Assembly (NCBI RefSeq): GCF_002846205.1
Contig: NZ_PHKV01000004.1
Coordinates: 1-64,000 of the forward strand
Source: Xanthomonas prunicola
GTDB lineage: Bacteria > Pseudomonadota > Gammaproteobacteria > Xanthomonadales > Xanthomonadaceae
Length of the DNA: 64,000 nt
Reading direction: 5' to 3'
Under the pieces are notes generated by a model, which was given only the letters and a program-made list of their open reading frames with translations, ran no database searches and was not told the DNA's origin. Position numbers and translations under genes: made by a program. This document shows, one piece after another, positions 53,938-63,545 of this stretch. Numbering within the stretch: position 1 is the stretch's first letter; every line of letters starts with the position of its first letter.

Positions 53938-54594
53938 CTACAGCGAGAGCTTGGAGCGTTTGGGCAGTTGCGCGCGCAAGAATGCCATCTGATCGGACAG
54001 GATGTTGCGGTTGGACAGGATCAGATGCTCGATCCAGCTCGGCCGGTACGGCACTGCCAGCAGCGGCATATGCGCTTGTTGCGGAGTACGGTTGGCCTTG
54101 CGCGAGTTGCATTGGAAGCAGGCGGTCACCACGTTTTCCCAACTGTCGCGTCCGCCCTTGGAAACCGGCATGACGTGATCGCGGGTTAGCTGCGGGCGAC
54201 TGAAATGCTGGCCGCAGTACATGCACAACTGCGAATCGCGTGCGAACAGGGCGGTGTTGCTGAGGGTGGGGGTCGGGTCCAGCGCGCGCGAACGGGCATG
54301 GCCGCGTGCGGCGATGATGGGGTGCAATTCCAGCGTGCTGCGCTCGCCGGTCAGCCGCGAGATGCCGCCGTGGATTTGCATGCAGGGCTCGCCCAGCGTC
54401 CACGACACCGCATCGCGGGCGTACAGGCAGGCAGCGTCTTGCCAGTTGATCCAGTCCAGCACGCGGCCGTGCGCATCGAGCGACAGTAGGCGAAGCGTAG
54501 GGAGTTGGTGGATCGCAGCGACAGCGCTGCCCGCGTCCGGGGCAGCGCTGCCTCCGGGGACGATCACATCACGAACGTGCGTGTCTGTCTCCAT
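53938..54594 (-). CDS. HNH endonuclease family protein
   Basis: 218 aa. The C-terminal HNH domain (about residues 120-170) has the zinc Cys pair CMYC, then TRDHVMPVSKGGRDSWENVVTAC and CFQCNSRKANRTP, giving CxxC-His-Asn-CxxC as in DpnA-like and housekeeping HNH proteins. The N-terminal half (LLSLDAHGRVLDWINWQDAACLYARDAV) is typical of a widely conserved bacterial HNH protein. It is a single gene with no toxin or restriction partner, so a defence role is not supported. Confidence 0.88.
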   Translation of the reverse strand: METDTHVRDVIVPGGSAAPDAGSAVAAIHQLPTLRLLSLDAHGRVLDWINWQDAACLYARDAVSWTLGEPCMQIHGGISRLTGERSTLELHPIIAARGHARSRALDPTPTLSNTALFARDSQLCMYCGQHFSRPQLTRDHVMPVSKGGRDSWENVVTACFQCNSRKANRTPQQAHMPLLAVPYRPSWIEHLILSNRNILSDQMAFLRAQLPKRSKLSL

Positions 54595-54755
54595 CGGGAA
54601 AACAGCTTATACCCGATCGTTGACAGTTTGTGTATCGCAGCGAACACCTGGCGCTGAAGCGTGTGTGAGGGGCCAAGGCGCGGCTGAAAGCAGGCGCCCT
54701 CACATGGCCGGCATCGATTCGGCCCATCGCCCCGCATGACTCGCCTCGCCTGCTC

Positions 54756-54825
54756 TGCAGGAGCGCGCTTGCGCGCGATCAGGCGTTGCCGATGACGCCT
54801 GATCGCGCGCAAGCGCGCTCCTGCA
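54756..54825. repeat. Perfect 31-bp inverted repeat (REP-like), possible bidirectional terminator
   Basis: The arms at 54756-54786 and 54795-54825 are exact reverse complements over 31 bases around an 8-nt loop. The arms start TGCAGGAGCGCGCTTGCGCG, a motif common in xanthomonad intergenic REP elements. It lies just past the 3' end of the acyl-CoA dehydrogenase gene. No REP-associated transposase (RAYT) gene is present in the window. Confidence 0.9.
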
Positions 54826-54867
54826 AGGCCAAGGCTCGTCGCTCACAGAGAGCGGTCCAGGTGCGGC

Positions 54868-56661
54868 TCAGCCTTCGCCGAACAACTCCGCTTCCAGCGT
54901 CATCAGCGGTGCGGCGCCGCTGCGGATGGTGGCGGCATGGGTCAGCGTGCGCGGCAGGATGCGGGCGAAGTAGAAGCGCGCAGTCTCGCGCTTGGCACGC
55001 TTGAAGTCCTCGCCATGCGCCGATGCATCGGCCGCAGCCACGCTGCGTGCCCACCAATACGCCAGCACCACGTAGCCCGAATAAAACAGGTAGTCGTAGC
55101 TCGCAGCGCCGAGTTCGTCCGGATTGCGCGCGGCGCGATCGAGCACATCGCGGGTCAGCATCGCCCATTCGCTGCACTTGTCGCGCAGCGGCTTGATGAA
55201 CTCAGCCAGCGCCGCATTGCCGTCCTGCGCATTGGCGAAGGTTTCCACATCGGCCAGGAACAGCTTCAGCCCGGCGGCCTGGCTGGCGGCAGTCTTGCGG
55301 CCGATCAGGTCCAGCGCCTGGATGCCGGTGGTGCCTTCGTAGATGGTGGTGATGCGCGCGTCGCGGGCCAGCTGCTCCATGCCGTATTCGCGGATGTAGC
55401 CGTGGCCGCCGAAGCACTGCAGCGCGTGGTAGGTGTTCTCGATCGACCATTCGGTCTGGCAAGCCTTGGAGATCGGGGTGAGAAAGCTCACCAGGGTCTC
55501 GGCATCGGCGCGTTCCTGTTCGCTGCCGCCGCGGTGCGACACGTCGACCAGACTGGCGGCGTGCAGCGCCAGCAGGCGGCTGCCTTCGGTCAGCGATTTG
55601 ATGGTCAGCAGCATGCGGCGCACGTCCGGGTGCACGATGATCGGGTCGGCCGGCTTGTCGGGGAACTTGGCGCCGCTGAGCGCGCGCGATTGCAGGCGCT
55701 CGCGGGTGTAGCGCAGGGCGTTCTGATAGGCGCGCTCGGACAGTCCGATGCCTTGCAGGCCCACGCTCAGGCGCGCGGTGTTCATCATCGTAAACATGGC
55801 CTGCAGGCCCTTGTGCGGTTGGCCGACCAGATAGCCTTGTGCGCCTTCGAAGTTCATCACGCAGGTCACCGAGCCCTTGATGCCCATCTTGTGCTCGATG
55901 GAGCCGCAGTGCAGTGCGTTGCGCTCGCCCACGGTGCCGTCGCGGTCCACCTTGAACTTGGGGGTGACGAACAGCGAAATGCCCTTGGCACCGGCAGGCG
56001 CGTCGGGCAGCTTGGCCAGCACCAGGTGCACGATGTTGTCGGTGAGGTCGTGCTCGCCGGCGGTGATGAAGATCTTGGTGCCGGTGATGGCATAGCTGCC
56101 ATCGGTGTTGGGTTCGGCGCGGGTCTTGAGCAGGCCCAAGTCGGTGCCGCAATGCGGCTCGGTCAGGCACATGGTGCCGGTCCAGCGGCCGTCGATCAGC
56201 GGCTTGAGGAACACGTCCTGCTGCCAGGTTTCGCCGTGCTGGCGCAGCGCTTCCATCGCACCATGCGACAGCAGCGGGAAGTTGCCCCAGGCCAGGTTGG
56301 CGGCATTGATCATTTCGCTCAGCGGCACGCCCAGCGTATGCGGCATGCCCTGGCCGCCGAATTGCGGTTCGGCAGTCAGGCCGTTCCAGCCGCCTTCCAC
56401 GAACTGGTCGTAGGCAGCGCGGAAGCCGGGCGGGGTGGTCACCGCACGGGTGCTCTTGTCGAACGCGCAACCGATCTCGTCGCCTACGCTGTTAAGTGGC
56501 GCCAGCACCTGCGAGGTAAAGCGGCCAGCTTCTTCGAGCACGGCGTCGATGATGTCGGTGCTGGCATCGGCGTAGCCGAGCCTGGCGAACAAGGCGTGCG
56601 CGCCGAGCACGTCGTGCAGGGCGAAGCGGAAGTCGGTCAGTGGGGCGCTGTAGCTGCTCAT
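54868..56661 (-). CDS. Acyl-CoA dehydrogenase, long form with C-terminal extension
   Basis: 597 aa. An N-terminal alpha domain (DVLGAHALFARLG) leads to the FAD/substrate-binding middle domain with GTMCLTEPHCGTDLGLLKTRA and YAITGTKIFITAGEHDLTDN, and the C-terminal helical domain with RIALGLQGIG-like RLSVGLQGIGLSERAYQNAL and QCFGGHGYIREYGMEQLARDARI, where the ACAD fold binds FAD. The extra last 130 residues are the ACAD C-terminal extension of the FadE5/12-like group. It catalyses the first step of beta-oxidation. Confidence 0.93.
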   Translation of the reverse strand: MSSYSAPLTDFRFALHDVLGAHALFARLGYADASTDIIDAVLEEAGRFTSQVLAPLNSVGDEIGCAFDKSTRAVTTPPGFRAAYDQFVEGGWNGLTAEPQFGGQGMPHTLGVPLSEMINAANLAWGNFPLLSHGAMEALRQHGETWQQDVFLKPLIDGRWTGTMCLTEPHCGTDLGLLKTRAEPNTDGSYAITGTKIFITAGEHDLTDNIVHLVLAKLPDAPAGAKGISLFVTPKFKVDRDGTVGERNALHCGSIEHKMGIKGSVTCVMNFEGAQGYLVGQPHKGLQAMFTMMNTARLSVGLQGIGLSERAYQNALRYTRERLQSRALSGAKFPDKPADPIIVHPDVRRMLLTIKSLTEGSRLLALHAASLVDVSHRGGSEQERADAETLVSFLTPISKACQTEWSIENTYHALQCFGGHGYIREYGMEQLARDARITTIYEGTTGIQALDLIGRKTAASQAAGLKLFLADVETFANAQDGNAALAEFIKPLRDKCSEWAMLTRDVLDRAARNPDELGAASYDYLFYSGYVVLAYWWARSVAAADASAHGEDFKRAKRETARFYFARILPRTLTHAATIRSGAAPLMTLEAELFGEG

Positions 56662-56699
56662 GCGGGATCCTTGCAAAGAGGGTGCAGAAGGCGCGCGCG

Positions 56700-57176
56700 T
56701 TAGCGCAGCACGCCGTTGAGGCCGGGGGCCGGGCTGAGCGTGTTGCGCGATTGCACAGCGAACTCGCGTTGTTTCTTGTCCTGCGGAGTAGCCCATACCG
56801 TGCCCTTGAGCGTGTACGGAAACGAGCGGCCGCCGGCCAGAACATCGGCCACGGTGATGCGGCCCAGCGAGGTCGGTTGCAGGGTGACGGTGACCACGTC
56901 GGCGGTTTCCGGGCCGATCGACATGCCGACTGCCTGGTCGAGCTTGCCGGCCAGTTGGTCTTCCACGGAGATTTCCAGCGCCACGCGTTCGAACTGCATC
57001 GGAATGCTGCTGTAGTTCTGCAGCCGCAGGTCCACCGACCAGGAGCCATCGGCACGCACGGTCAGTTGCTGAATGCTGGCGGCCGGCTCGGACACCCGAC
57101 GCACCGCGCCGCCGCAGGCGCTCAGCAGCAGCCCGCAGGCCAGCGACACAAGAAGAAGGCGATAGGCACGACGCAT
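56700..57176 (-). CDS. LEA14/WHy-domain lipoprotein
   Basis: 158 aa. The lipoprotein signal peptide ends LLSAC (Cys21). The following domain has the immunoglobulin-like LEA_2/WHy pattern: SVDLRLQNYSSIPMQFERVALEISVEDQLAGK and a late PYTLKGTVW strand. Such proteins are linked to stress or envelope functions but are not well characterised. It starts 38 bases downstream-to-upstream of the acyl-CoA dehydrogenase start and probably shares its transcript. Confidence 0.8.
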   Translation of the reverse strand: MRRAYRLLLVSLACGLLLSACGGAVRRVSEPAASIQQLTVRADGSWSVDLRLQNYSSIPMQFERVALEISVEDQLAGKLDQAVGMSIGPETADVVTVTLQPTSLGRITVADVLAGGRSFPYTLKGTVWATPQDKKQREFAVQSRNTLSPAPGLNGVLR

Positions 57177-57291
57177 GTACTCGGGTCCTTGGCGGAATGA
57201 GGCGGTGCCAAGAATACTACGCAGTACGGTCGCTGCCTCTGAGCACGCGCGGCGTCGGTGGCGGCTTAGCGGGCTAGGTCGTGGGCAAGCC

Positions 57292-57828
57292 TCACAACAA
57301 CGGCGCGGCCACGATCAGCGGTGATAGGTCGTAGCCCATTTCAGTCGCCTGCGCCTTAAGCCGTTCGAGCTGCGCGCGCTGCATCTGTGGCGAGCGCGAC
57401 AGGATCCACAGGTATTTGCGATCCGGCTCGCCGACCATTGCCCATTGATACTCAGGGTCGAGCGCGATGACCCAATAGTCGGCCCACACCAGCGGTAACC
57501 AACCCAGCCATTCCGGCGCAAAGCGCACCTGTAACTGTCCCGGCTGGCCTTCGACCGGGCGCGCCACGCCGTCGGCCTGGGTCAGGCTGCCATCGGCGGT
57601 GCGGCAGCCATTGCGCACTCCGATCAAGCCATCGTCGCGCAAGGTGTAGCTGGCGGTAATGTCGCTGCGGCACTTCTTCTGGAACGACACCGGCAGGTGC
57701 GCAATCTCGTGCCACTGGCCGGCGTAGCGCGAGATATCCAGCTGCGGCACCGCACGCACCGGCTGTTGTGCAAACGCTGTCAGCGGCATTAGGGCGATGA
57801 AGGACAACAGCAGGCGGGGCAGGCGCAT
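57292..57828 (-). CDS. blc: Lipocalin family protein (Blc-like)
   Basis: 178 aa. The signal peptide MRLPRLLLSFIALMPLTAFA ends without a lipobox Cys, unlike E. coli Blc. The lipocalin motif appears as ISRYAGQWHEIAHLPVSFQKKC (GxW), with VRFAPEWLGWLPLVWADYWVIALDPEYQWAMVGEP and YLWILSRSP as the later structurally conserved regions. It is a periplasmic lipid-binding protein, probably soluble here. Confidence 0.9.
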   Translation of the reverse strand: MRLPRLLLSFIALMPLTAFAQQPVRAVPQLDISRYAGQWHEIAHLPVSFQKKCRSDITASYTLRDDGLIGVRNGCRTADGSLTQADGVARPVEGQPGQLQVRFAPEWLGWLPLVWADYWVIALDPEYQWAMVGEPDRKYLWILSRSPQMQRAQLERLKAQATEMGYDLSPLIVAAPLL

Positions 57829-58009
57829 GACAGTCTCCGGTGGACGCATGCAGGCTAGGTCATGCACCCCGCCGCGCGGCGTGAACCGGTGCAAGAAACG
57901 CGGCGCCGACAGCGGGCAGCAACAAAGTTGGCCGCAACGCTTGCCCAAACTGCGCCTGCTCGCTATAGTGCGCGTCCTCGCAACGCAGGCATTGTGTTGC
58001 AGGTTAAGT

Positions 58010-58085
58010 GGCCGAGTAGCTCAGTTGGTAGAGCAGGGGATTGAAAATCCCCGTGTCGGCGGTTCGATTCCGTCCTCGGCCACCA
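58010..58085 (+). tRNA. tRNA-Phe (GAA anticodon)
   Basis: 76 bases with encoded CCA. The acceptor is GGCCGAG/CTCGGCC, the D-arm GCTC...GAGC, the anticodon stem GGGGA/TCCCC with loop TTGAAAA (anticodon GAA), and the T-arm GGCGG-TTCGATT-CCGTC. A 7-bp hairpin AAGCCTT-cgttcgc-AAGGCTT follows at 58091-58111 and may help end the transcript. Confidence 0.97.
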
Positions 58086-58332
58086 TTTCCAAGCCTTCGT
58101 TCGCAAGGCTTCCCGGGTATCACCGGATCCGTTGCTCCCTGTGACTCGCTCGATTGCACCCACGGTGTGTATTTGCCCGTGTTATGTGCGCGGTGGCAAC
58201 GCTGGGCTAGTCGCGCGTGGACGCAGACTTGGGTGTCCGTTTGGCATGGCTAGGCATCTGCATAGTTCGGTGATGCGCGCGATGCAATCGATTTCCACGC
58301 CGTCTTCAAATGCGCGTGGCGATACTGTGCGC

Positions 58333-58608
58333 ATGACGCACAAGACACTTCGACGCACCTTGATCCACGGCTACTGCGGTGAATTTCGCGTGGAGACCCT
58401 GGAAAGCCAGGCGCCTGGCGCGACGCAGTGGCTCTCGACCGCGTTTGTCTACCACCGCGACCGCGCCGCGCCCGTAGCCACGATCGAGGGCGCAGGGCAG
58501 GGGGAGTACCGTGGCGACGCGCGCGAGCAGGCGCTGCGCGTGGGCTCCTGTCTGGCTGAGTTTCTCGACCCCAAGGAATACCGCAGCTGCGCGCTGAAAC
58601 GCAGTTGA
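58333..58608 (+). CDS. Small conserved hypothetical protein
   Basis: 91 aa from ATG 58333 (start MTHKTLRRTLIHGYCGEFRV). No domain is recognised; it is a soluble mixed alpha/beta protein with two Cys and a charged C-terminus (EFLDPKEYRSCALKRS). The frame extends further upstream with two more Met codons at 58273 and 58282, so the start is uncertain. Codon use resembles the neighbouring genes, which supports a real gene. Confidence 0.6.
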   Translation: MTHKTLRRTLIHGYCGEFRVETLESQAPGATQWLSTAFVYHRDRAAPVATIEGAGQGEYRGDAREQALRVGSCLAEFLDPKEYRSCALKRS

Positions 58609-59187
58609 GGACTCGCGAGCGTTTTGCGACTGAACTGCGTTTGTTGTGTGGCGGCGGAACACAACGACCGCGCGGGCGGAGGCAGCGTGCAATTGCTGTG
58701 GCGACGTGCGACGCGTTGCATGCGCCGCAGTGAGTGAAATGCCGCCTTCAATCTTGGGCATGGCCTATCGCAATCACTCGTTGTGCGGATGCGGTTCAGG
58801 CCTCTGCACAGAATCCGGTAGCAGTCATGATCAAAGTCGCCAGGCGCGGCCTTCCGTTCGCGCGCAGCAGTCAACGAGATGATGCTGCCCAGCGAGTGCC
58901 GGTCGCGCAGCACATGAACTGGCGCAGCCGCGCGCTTTGTATCTTCAGCACCCCGGCACCAGGAAACGGCGAAGGGCCTGCCCTAGATGCTGAAGGGCAG
59001 CGCATAGACGCTCTTCGTGGTCGCCAAGCATCTGGGCACCGTAGCAGGCGCCCAACAGGATGTTGGCGCACTCCTGCGCACGCGCTGCGGGCGTGCGTCG
59101 AAGAGGCCGTTCTGCCTCTTGCCGCTGCATGCCACGCGTCACCGCCGGCATGGCCCGCTATGCTGGCAGCCTCGATGCAGACAGGAC
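58609..59187. other. Gene-poor stretch containing a possible TetR fragment
   Basis: 579 bases. Apart from the minus-strand fragment at 58945-59151 no coding signal is convincing; the longer overlapping frames lack starts and family features. Confidence 0.45.
58945..59151 (-). pseudogene. Possible C-terminal remnant of a TetR-family regulator
   Basis: The 68-codon frame reads RAQECANILLGACYGAQMLG followed by helical repeats ending ALQHLGQALRRFLVP, reminiscent of the last helices of TetR regulators. An in-frame TAG lies two codons before its first Met, and no HTH domain is found upstream. The similarity is judged by eye only. Confidence 0.35.
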
Positions 59188-59805
59188 ATGGCAATGACGA
59201 CACGGTGCGGTTGGTGTGCAGCAGCGATGGTCATCGCGACGGCAATGGCGATGCCAGCTGCCGCCGCCACGTTGCCCGCGGGTGCCGTCAAATTACTGCC
59301 TGCCGGGCAATCGGTGATGCGTGTCGCCAGCGCAGATCTCACCGGCGATGGCCGGCAGGATTATGTCGTCGCGTTACGCGCCTCCGCAGAAGATGCGCTG
59401 CGGGCCAATGGCCGAGCAGCGCCGCCGCGCACGTTGCTGGTGCTGGTTGCGGACGCGGACGGTCGTTTTGTCGAAGCCGCACGCAACACACGGGTGATCT
59501 TCAAGGCCGACGAAGGCGGGCAGTGCGATCCGTTTCTGGACAGCGACCAGGGCCTGTTCGCGAAGGGTGCGTATTTCACCGTGCAAAACGGAGTGGCGTG
59601 CGGCCAGCATTGGACCGACTACATCACCTTTCGCTACGACCGCAGCCGCCGCGCCTTCGTGTTCCACAAGCGCGTGATCGAGGCGTGGGAAATCAACACC
59701 CAGGACACGCCCGATGCTGATGCGCTGCGCCTGAGCGAGCACAAGGAAATTGCCGCCGACCCGCGTCGGCCGGTATTGCTGTCGGCCTACACGCCCGTGT
59801 CGTGA
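59188..59805 (+). CDS. Conserved secreted hypothetical protein
   Basis: 205 aa with a signal peptide (CAAAMVIATAMAMPAAAA). The mature part begins with an FG-GAP/VCBS-like segment, SADLTGDGRQDYVVALR, then RTLLVLVADADGRFVEAARN and two Cys (GGQCDPFL, VACGQHW) that may form a disulfide, then YITFRYDRSRRAFVFHKRVIE. Such proteins are common in Xanthomonas without known function. ATG 59188 follows ACAGGAC by a few bases. Confidence 0.75.
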   Translation: MAMTTRCGWCAAAMVIATAMAMPAAAATLPAGAVKLLPAGQSVMRVASADLTGDGRQDYVVALRASAEDALRANGRAAPPRTLLVLVADADGRFVEAARNTRVIFKADEGGQCDPFLDSDQGLFAKGAYFTVQNGVACGQHWTDYITFRYDRSRRAFVFHKRVIEAWEINTQDTPDADALRLSEHKEIAADPRRPVLLSAYTPVS

Positions 59806-59821
59806 TGACGCAGCTGCGCGA

Positions 59822-60496
59822 TCAGCCGCCTGCCGGCCACCAGTTGTCCATGTTGCGCCGGTAGACGAACAGGCGCGGCGCCTTGGCCACCTGCACCGAG
59901 GCCTGGCGTTCGCCGGCGATCAATGAAAAGCCGATGTCGGCCAGCATGCGCGACAGCGCATTGGCATTACCGCGGCCGGGGTCGCTGACGACGATCTCGC
60001 AAGACGGCTTGGCCAGCTCTGGGATCAACTTGGCCAGCATGGTGGCGTGGCGGGTTTCGTAGAGCACGTCGCTGGCGATGATCATGTCGAACTGGCCCAT
60101 GTTCGGCCCGCTGGCGTCCCAGTCGAGACGGCGATACGGCACCGATGCCAGCGCATTGAGCGCAGCGTTGTAGGCCAGAAAGACTTCCGCCAGCGGGTGA
60201 TAGTCGCTGGCAACCACATCGGCGCCGCGTCTGCGCAACACCAGACTCGCCAGGCCCAGGCCGCAGCCGAGCTCGAGGATGCGCTTGCCTTCGATGGGGC
60301 GCGTGGCCATGGCCTCAGCCAGCAACTGGCCAGCGGGCCAGACCTGGCCGAACAAGCTCCATTGCGCCGATGAGATACCGGCATCGGCAGCGGTCTGATC
60401 GGGATCGGCGTACTGCTGCTTGTCAGCCAGCGCGCGGATGACGTAGGTCAGCTGCCCGAAGGTCAACTCGTGGATCTGGGTCTGATAGCCCGGCAT
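59822..60496 (-). CDS. Class I SAM-dependent methyltransferase
   Basis: 224 aa. SAM-binding motif I is [29 protein letters not shown], with motif post-I Asp; [15 protein letters not shown] resembles the motif IV region of the METTL21/nicotinamide N-methyltransferase-like lysine methyltransferase group. ATG 60496 is chosen; the longer frame upstream is not supported. It is divergent from the SMR transporter gene, with 261 bases between. Confidence 0.85.
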   Translation of the reverse strand: MPGYQTQIHELTFGQLTYVIRALADKQQYADPDQTAADAGISSAQWSLFGQVWPAGQLLAEAMATRPIEGKRILELGCGLGLASLVLRRRGADVVASDYHPLAEVFLAYNAALNALASVPYRRLDWDASGPNMGQFDMIIASDVLYETRHATMLAKLIPELAKPSCEIVVSDPGRGNANALSRMLADIGFSLIAGERQASVQVAKAPRLFVYRRNMDNWWPAGG

Positions 60497-60757
60497 GGCG
60501 ACATCGCATGGTCGCCAGACAACGGCGCTGGCGTGAAAAGAACACGCGCCGGTACAGCCGGAACCGACCGTCAAGCGCAAGAGCTGCGTGGTGCCCGTGC
60601 ATGCTACGGCAAAACGACCGATGCACCTGCCTGCCAATGCTGGCCCGCCGTGCCTTCATTACCCCGCTTTCAGCAAGCGACGGCTCACAACGACGCACTT
60701 GCATGCAAGCCGGTGCCTGTGACTATGGTCGCCGCATTCCACGGGCAAGGTGCGGCG

Positions 60758-61090
60758 ATGAAGAACTGGATATTTCTGGCAATCGCGATCTGCGCAGAGG
60801 TCACCGCCACGGCGGCGCTCAAATCGAGCGAAGGCTTCACGCGCATGTGGCCATCGCTGCTCACTGTGCTGGGCTACGGCATTTCGTTCTATTTCCTGGC
60901 AATGACGCTGCGCGTGATCCCGGTCGGAATCGCCTACGCCATGTGGTCGGGCGCGGGCATCGTGTTGATTTCGCTGGTGGCCTGGGCCTTGCACGGACAA
61001 CGGCTGGATGCGCCGGCGCTGCTGGGCATGGGGCTGATCGTGGCCGGTGCGGTGGTCATCAACGTGTTTTCGAAGGTGGCGCCGCATTAG
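60758..61090 (+). CDS. Small multidrug resistance (SMR) transporter
   Basis: 110 aa, four membrane helices. The essential Glu14 sits in the first helix ([18 protein letters not shown]), with [32 protein letters not shown] as the family signature of EmrE/QacE. It exchanges protons for quaternary ammonium or other cationic compounds. Its last Met before the conserved start (60758) has GGTGCGGCG upstream. Confidence 0.93.
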   Translation: MKNWIFLAIAICAEVTATAALKSSEGFTRMWPSLLTVLGYGISFYFLAMTLRVIPVGIAYAMWSGAGIVLISLVAWALHGQRLDAPALLGMGLIVAGAVVINVFSKVAPH

Positions 61091-61223
61091 CGCGTGCCGC
61101 GTACCGCGCGCCGGGTTGCAATGGGGGCCCGGCCGTAGGGAAAAAGGCTGATGGATGTGACGAATCGCATCACCTGGCCCAGCTAGACTGTGGCCACGGG
61201 AATGGCCCCGCGGAGCACATCAC

Positions 61224-62849
61224 TTGAACGATCCCGGTAACGGAGAGCTACGGGCACCTCACATCAGCGAATCTCGCAGCCTGCCTGTGGAGAAGCATCG
61301 CTCGGATATCTTTTTTGCCGCGGTGGAGACCACGCGGATGCCGATGACGGTCACCGACCCGCACCTGCCCGACAATCCGATCGTGTTCGCCAACCGGGCG
61401 TTCCTGGAGATGACCGGGTATTCGGCCGAGGAGATCATCGGCAACAACTGCCGTTTCCTGCAGGGTCCGGAGACCGATCCGGCCAGCGTGCAGGACGTGC
61501 GCGAGTCCATCGAGCAACGCCGCGAATTTGCCACCGAGGTGCTGAATTACCGCAAGGATGGCTCGTCGTTCTGGAACGCGCTGTTCGTCTCGCCGGTGTT
61601 CGACGAGCAAGGCAACCTGGTCTACTTCTTCGGTTCGCAGCTGGACGTGAGCCGTCGCCGCGATGCCGAGGACGCCTTGCGCCAGGCGCAGAAGATGGAA
61701 GCGCTGGGGCAGTTGACCGGCGGCATCGCGCACGATTTCAACAATCTGCTGCAGGTAATGTCCGGGCATCTGGAAGTGATCCAGATGATGGTCTCCGGCG
61801 ATGCCGCCAGGAATGCCGAACGCATCGCCTTCAGCGCCGAACATGCCGCAACCGCCGCGGCCAAGGCGGCCACCCTGACCCAGCAATTGCTGGCGTTTTC
61901 GCGCAAGCAGAAATTGCGGGGCCGGGTGGTCAATCTCAATGGCCTGGTGTCGGGCATGAACAACATGGCCGAGCGCACGCTGGGGGGCGGCATCAGCCTG
62001 CGGCAGTCGCTGGAAGAGGGGCTGTGGAACTGCCAGATCGACACCACCCAGGCCGAAGTGGCGCTGTTGAACGTGCTGATCAATGCGCGCGATGCGATGG
62101 CGCAGTGCGAGCGCAAGGAAGTGACCGTGCAGACCCAGAACGTGGAAATCACCAGCCATGATCTGGCCATGCACCACCAGTTGGCGCCGGGCCGCTACGT
62201 GAGCATTGCCGTCAGCGACACTGGCTCGGGCATGCCGCCGGAGGTGACCAGCCGCGTCATGGAGCCGTTCTTTACCACCAAGGACGAGGGCCAGGGCACG
62301 GGACTGGGTCTGTCGATGGTGTACGGCTTCGTCAAGCAGTCCGGCGGCACCGTGCGCATCTACAGCGAAGTGGGCGAAGGCACCACGGTGCGGCTGTATT
62401 TCCCCGCATCCAACGAGTTCGAGAACGACCTGCAGGCCGTCAAGAGCCGTGCCATCGACAAGGGCGGCAGCGAAACCATCCTGGTGGTGGAAGACAAACA
62501 GGACGTGGCGGTAGTGGCCAGGATGTTCCTGGAAAACGCCGGTTACCGCATCCTCTCCGCAGCCAGTGGGCGTGAGGCGATCGAGTTACTCGAGCAACAT
62601 CCGGACGTGGATGCGCTGTTCACCGACCTGATCATGCCCGGCGGCATGAACGGCGTGGTGCTCGCGCGCGAAGCACGCCGCCTGCTGCCCAGGATCAAGG
62701 TGTTGCTCACGACCGGTTATGCCGACGCCAGCATCCAGCGCACCGACGTGGGCGGGGCGGAATTCGACGTGGTCAACAAGCCCTACACGCAAAAGGAATT
62801 GCTCAAGCGCATCCGCATGTTGCTGGACGGGCCGACCGGCGTAGGCTGA
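61224..62849 (+). CDS. lov: LOV-domain blue-light sensor hybrid histidine kinase with receiver domain
   Basis: 541 aa starting at a TTG (61224). The LOV/PAS domain (about 25-145) contains [13 protein letters not shown] with Cys76, the residue that forms the flavin adduct and matches the one studied in the X. citri LOV protein. The histidine kinase has the H-box [20 protein letters not shown] (His170), N-box [12 protein letters not shown], and G-boxes DTGSGMPPE and [10 protein letters not shown]. The C-terminal receiver (about 415-535) has its phosphoacceptor at Asp468 ([13 protein letters not shown]). It lacks an output domain. It is known to affect motility, adhesion and virulence in X. citri. 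Confidence 0.94.
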   Translation: MNDPGNGELRAPHISESRSLPVEKHRSDIFFAAVETTRMPMTVTDPHLPDNPIVFANRAFLEMTGYSAEEIIGNNCRFLQGPETDPASVQDVRESIEQRREFATEVLNYRKDGSSFWNALFVSPVFDEQGNLVYFFGSQLDVSRRRDAEDALRQAQKMEALGQLTGGIAHDFNNLLQVMSGHLEVIQMMVSGDAARNAERIAFSAEHAATAAAKAATLTQQLLAFSRKQKLRGRVVNLNGLVSGMNNMAERTLGGGISLRQSLEEGLWNCQIDTTQAEVALLNVLINARDAMAQCERKEVTVQTQNVEITSHDLAMHHQLAPGRYVSIAVSDTGSGMPPEVTSRVMEPFFTTKDEGQGTGLGLSMVYGFVKQSGGTVRIYSEVGEGTTVRLYFPASNEFENDLQAVKSRAIDKGGSETILVVEDKQDVAVVARMFLENAGYRILSAASGREAIELLEQHPDVDALFTDLIMPGGMNGVVLAREARRLLPRIKVLLTTGYADASIQRTDVGGAEFDVVNKPYTQKELLKRIRMLLDGPTGVG

Positions 62850-63245
62850 GGACGTCTTGCATCTTGCACCCTGCGATGCCGCTGTTGCAGGCGGCATCGC
62901 AGGGCGATTGGTGCTGGATTTCGAGACTTCTTTAGTCCGTCGGATCAGCGCATGGATCAGCGGTAGGCAGTGAAGAATCTTGATCGAAGCTCATAGCAAT
63001 GGAGGCTGCTGCCCATCTGCCACGCTGGATCAACTATGCGGTGCGCAGCCCGTTGGTAAAGCCGCCGACGCCAGCGCGCGCCGCCGATACGTCGAACACG
63101 TCTCTCGATGGCCTGACCTTCGCAGGTAATCCGCGCGACAGGTCGCAGGTCCGTCGATCAGTTCATATGCGCAGAGGAGTATCCGGGGAGTGGGAAACCG
63201 TTTGTGCGAATCCCAACGCCTCAATCCCGAATCCTGGTTTTCAAC
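62850..63245. other. Intergenic region between LOV kinase and yggX
   Basis: 396 bases without a supported gene. It holds the hairpin at 62869-62904 and, near 63205, degenerate copies of the GAATCCC/AATCCCG motif seen elsewhere in the window. Confidence 0.5.
62869..62904. terminator. Hairpin after the LOV kinase gene
   Basis: A perfect 13-bp stem CCCTGCGATGCCG / CGGCATCGCAGGG with a 10-nt loop, 20 bases past the stop codon. It lacks a T tract. Confidence 0.55.
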
Positions 63246-63524
63246 CTACTCCTCACCAAGCGGTGCCACATACCCATCAGGTTTGTCGGCATTGCGCTCG
63301 AACAGGAACTTCTGCAGTTCGGCCTCGAGAAAGGCGCGATGTTTGGGGTCGCGCGGCGATAGCCGGTTTTCGTTGATCAGCATGGTCTGGTGCGCCAGCC
63401 ATGCCTGCCACGCGCTCTTGCCGATCTGCGCGAAGATGCGCTGGCCGAGTTCGCCGGGATACGGCACGAAATCCAGGCCGTCGGTATCGCATTGCTGGTA
63501 CTGGCAGAACACGGTGCGGGACAT
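63246..63524 (-). CDS. yggX: YggX family probable Fe(II)-trafficking protein
   Basis: 92 aa, the family length. It starts [10 protein letters not shown] with the conserved Cys7, then [41 protein letters not shown], which is diagnostic, and ends in an acidic tail. It protects Fe-S proteins from oxidative damage in E. coli. It lies downstream of mutY, an Fe-S glycosylase, in the same direction, as in enterobacteria. Confidence 0.95.
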   Translation of the reverse strand: MSRTVFCQYQQCDTDGLDFVPYPGELGQRIFAQIGKSAWQAWLAHQTMLINENRLSPRDPKHRAFLEAELQKFLFERNADKPDGYVAPLGEE

Positions 63525-63545
63525 GCGAATTCCTTTGAGGCGTGC

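Noticed and set aside
53938..54594. HNH nuclease as part of a defence island
   Set aside because: It stands alone between housekeeping genes, with no methylase, specificity subunit, toxin or phage gene nearby.
54937..56703. Long + strand frame opposite the acyl-CoA dehydrogenase
   Set aside because: Antisense shadow; composition rich in Ala, Val, Gly and His without motifs, while the minus frame is a complete ACAD.
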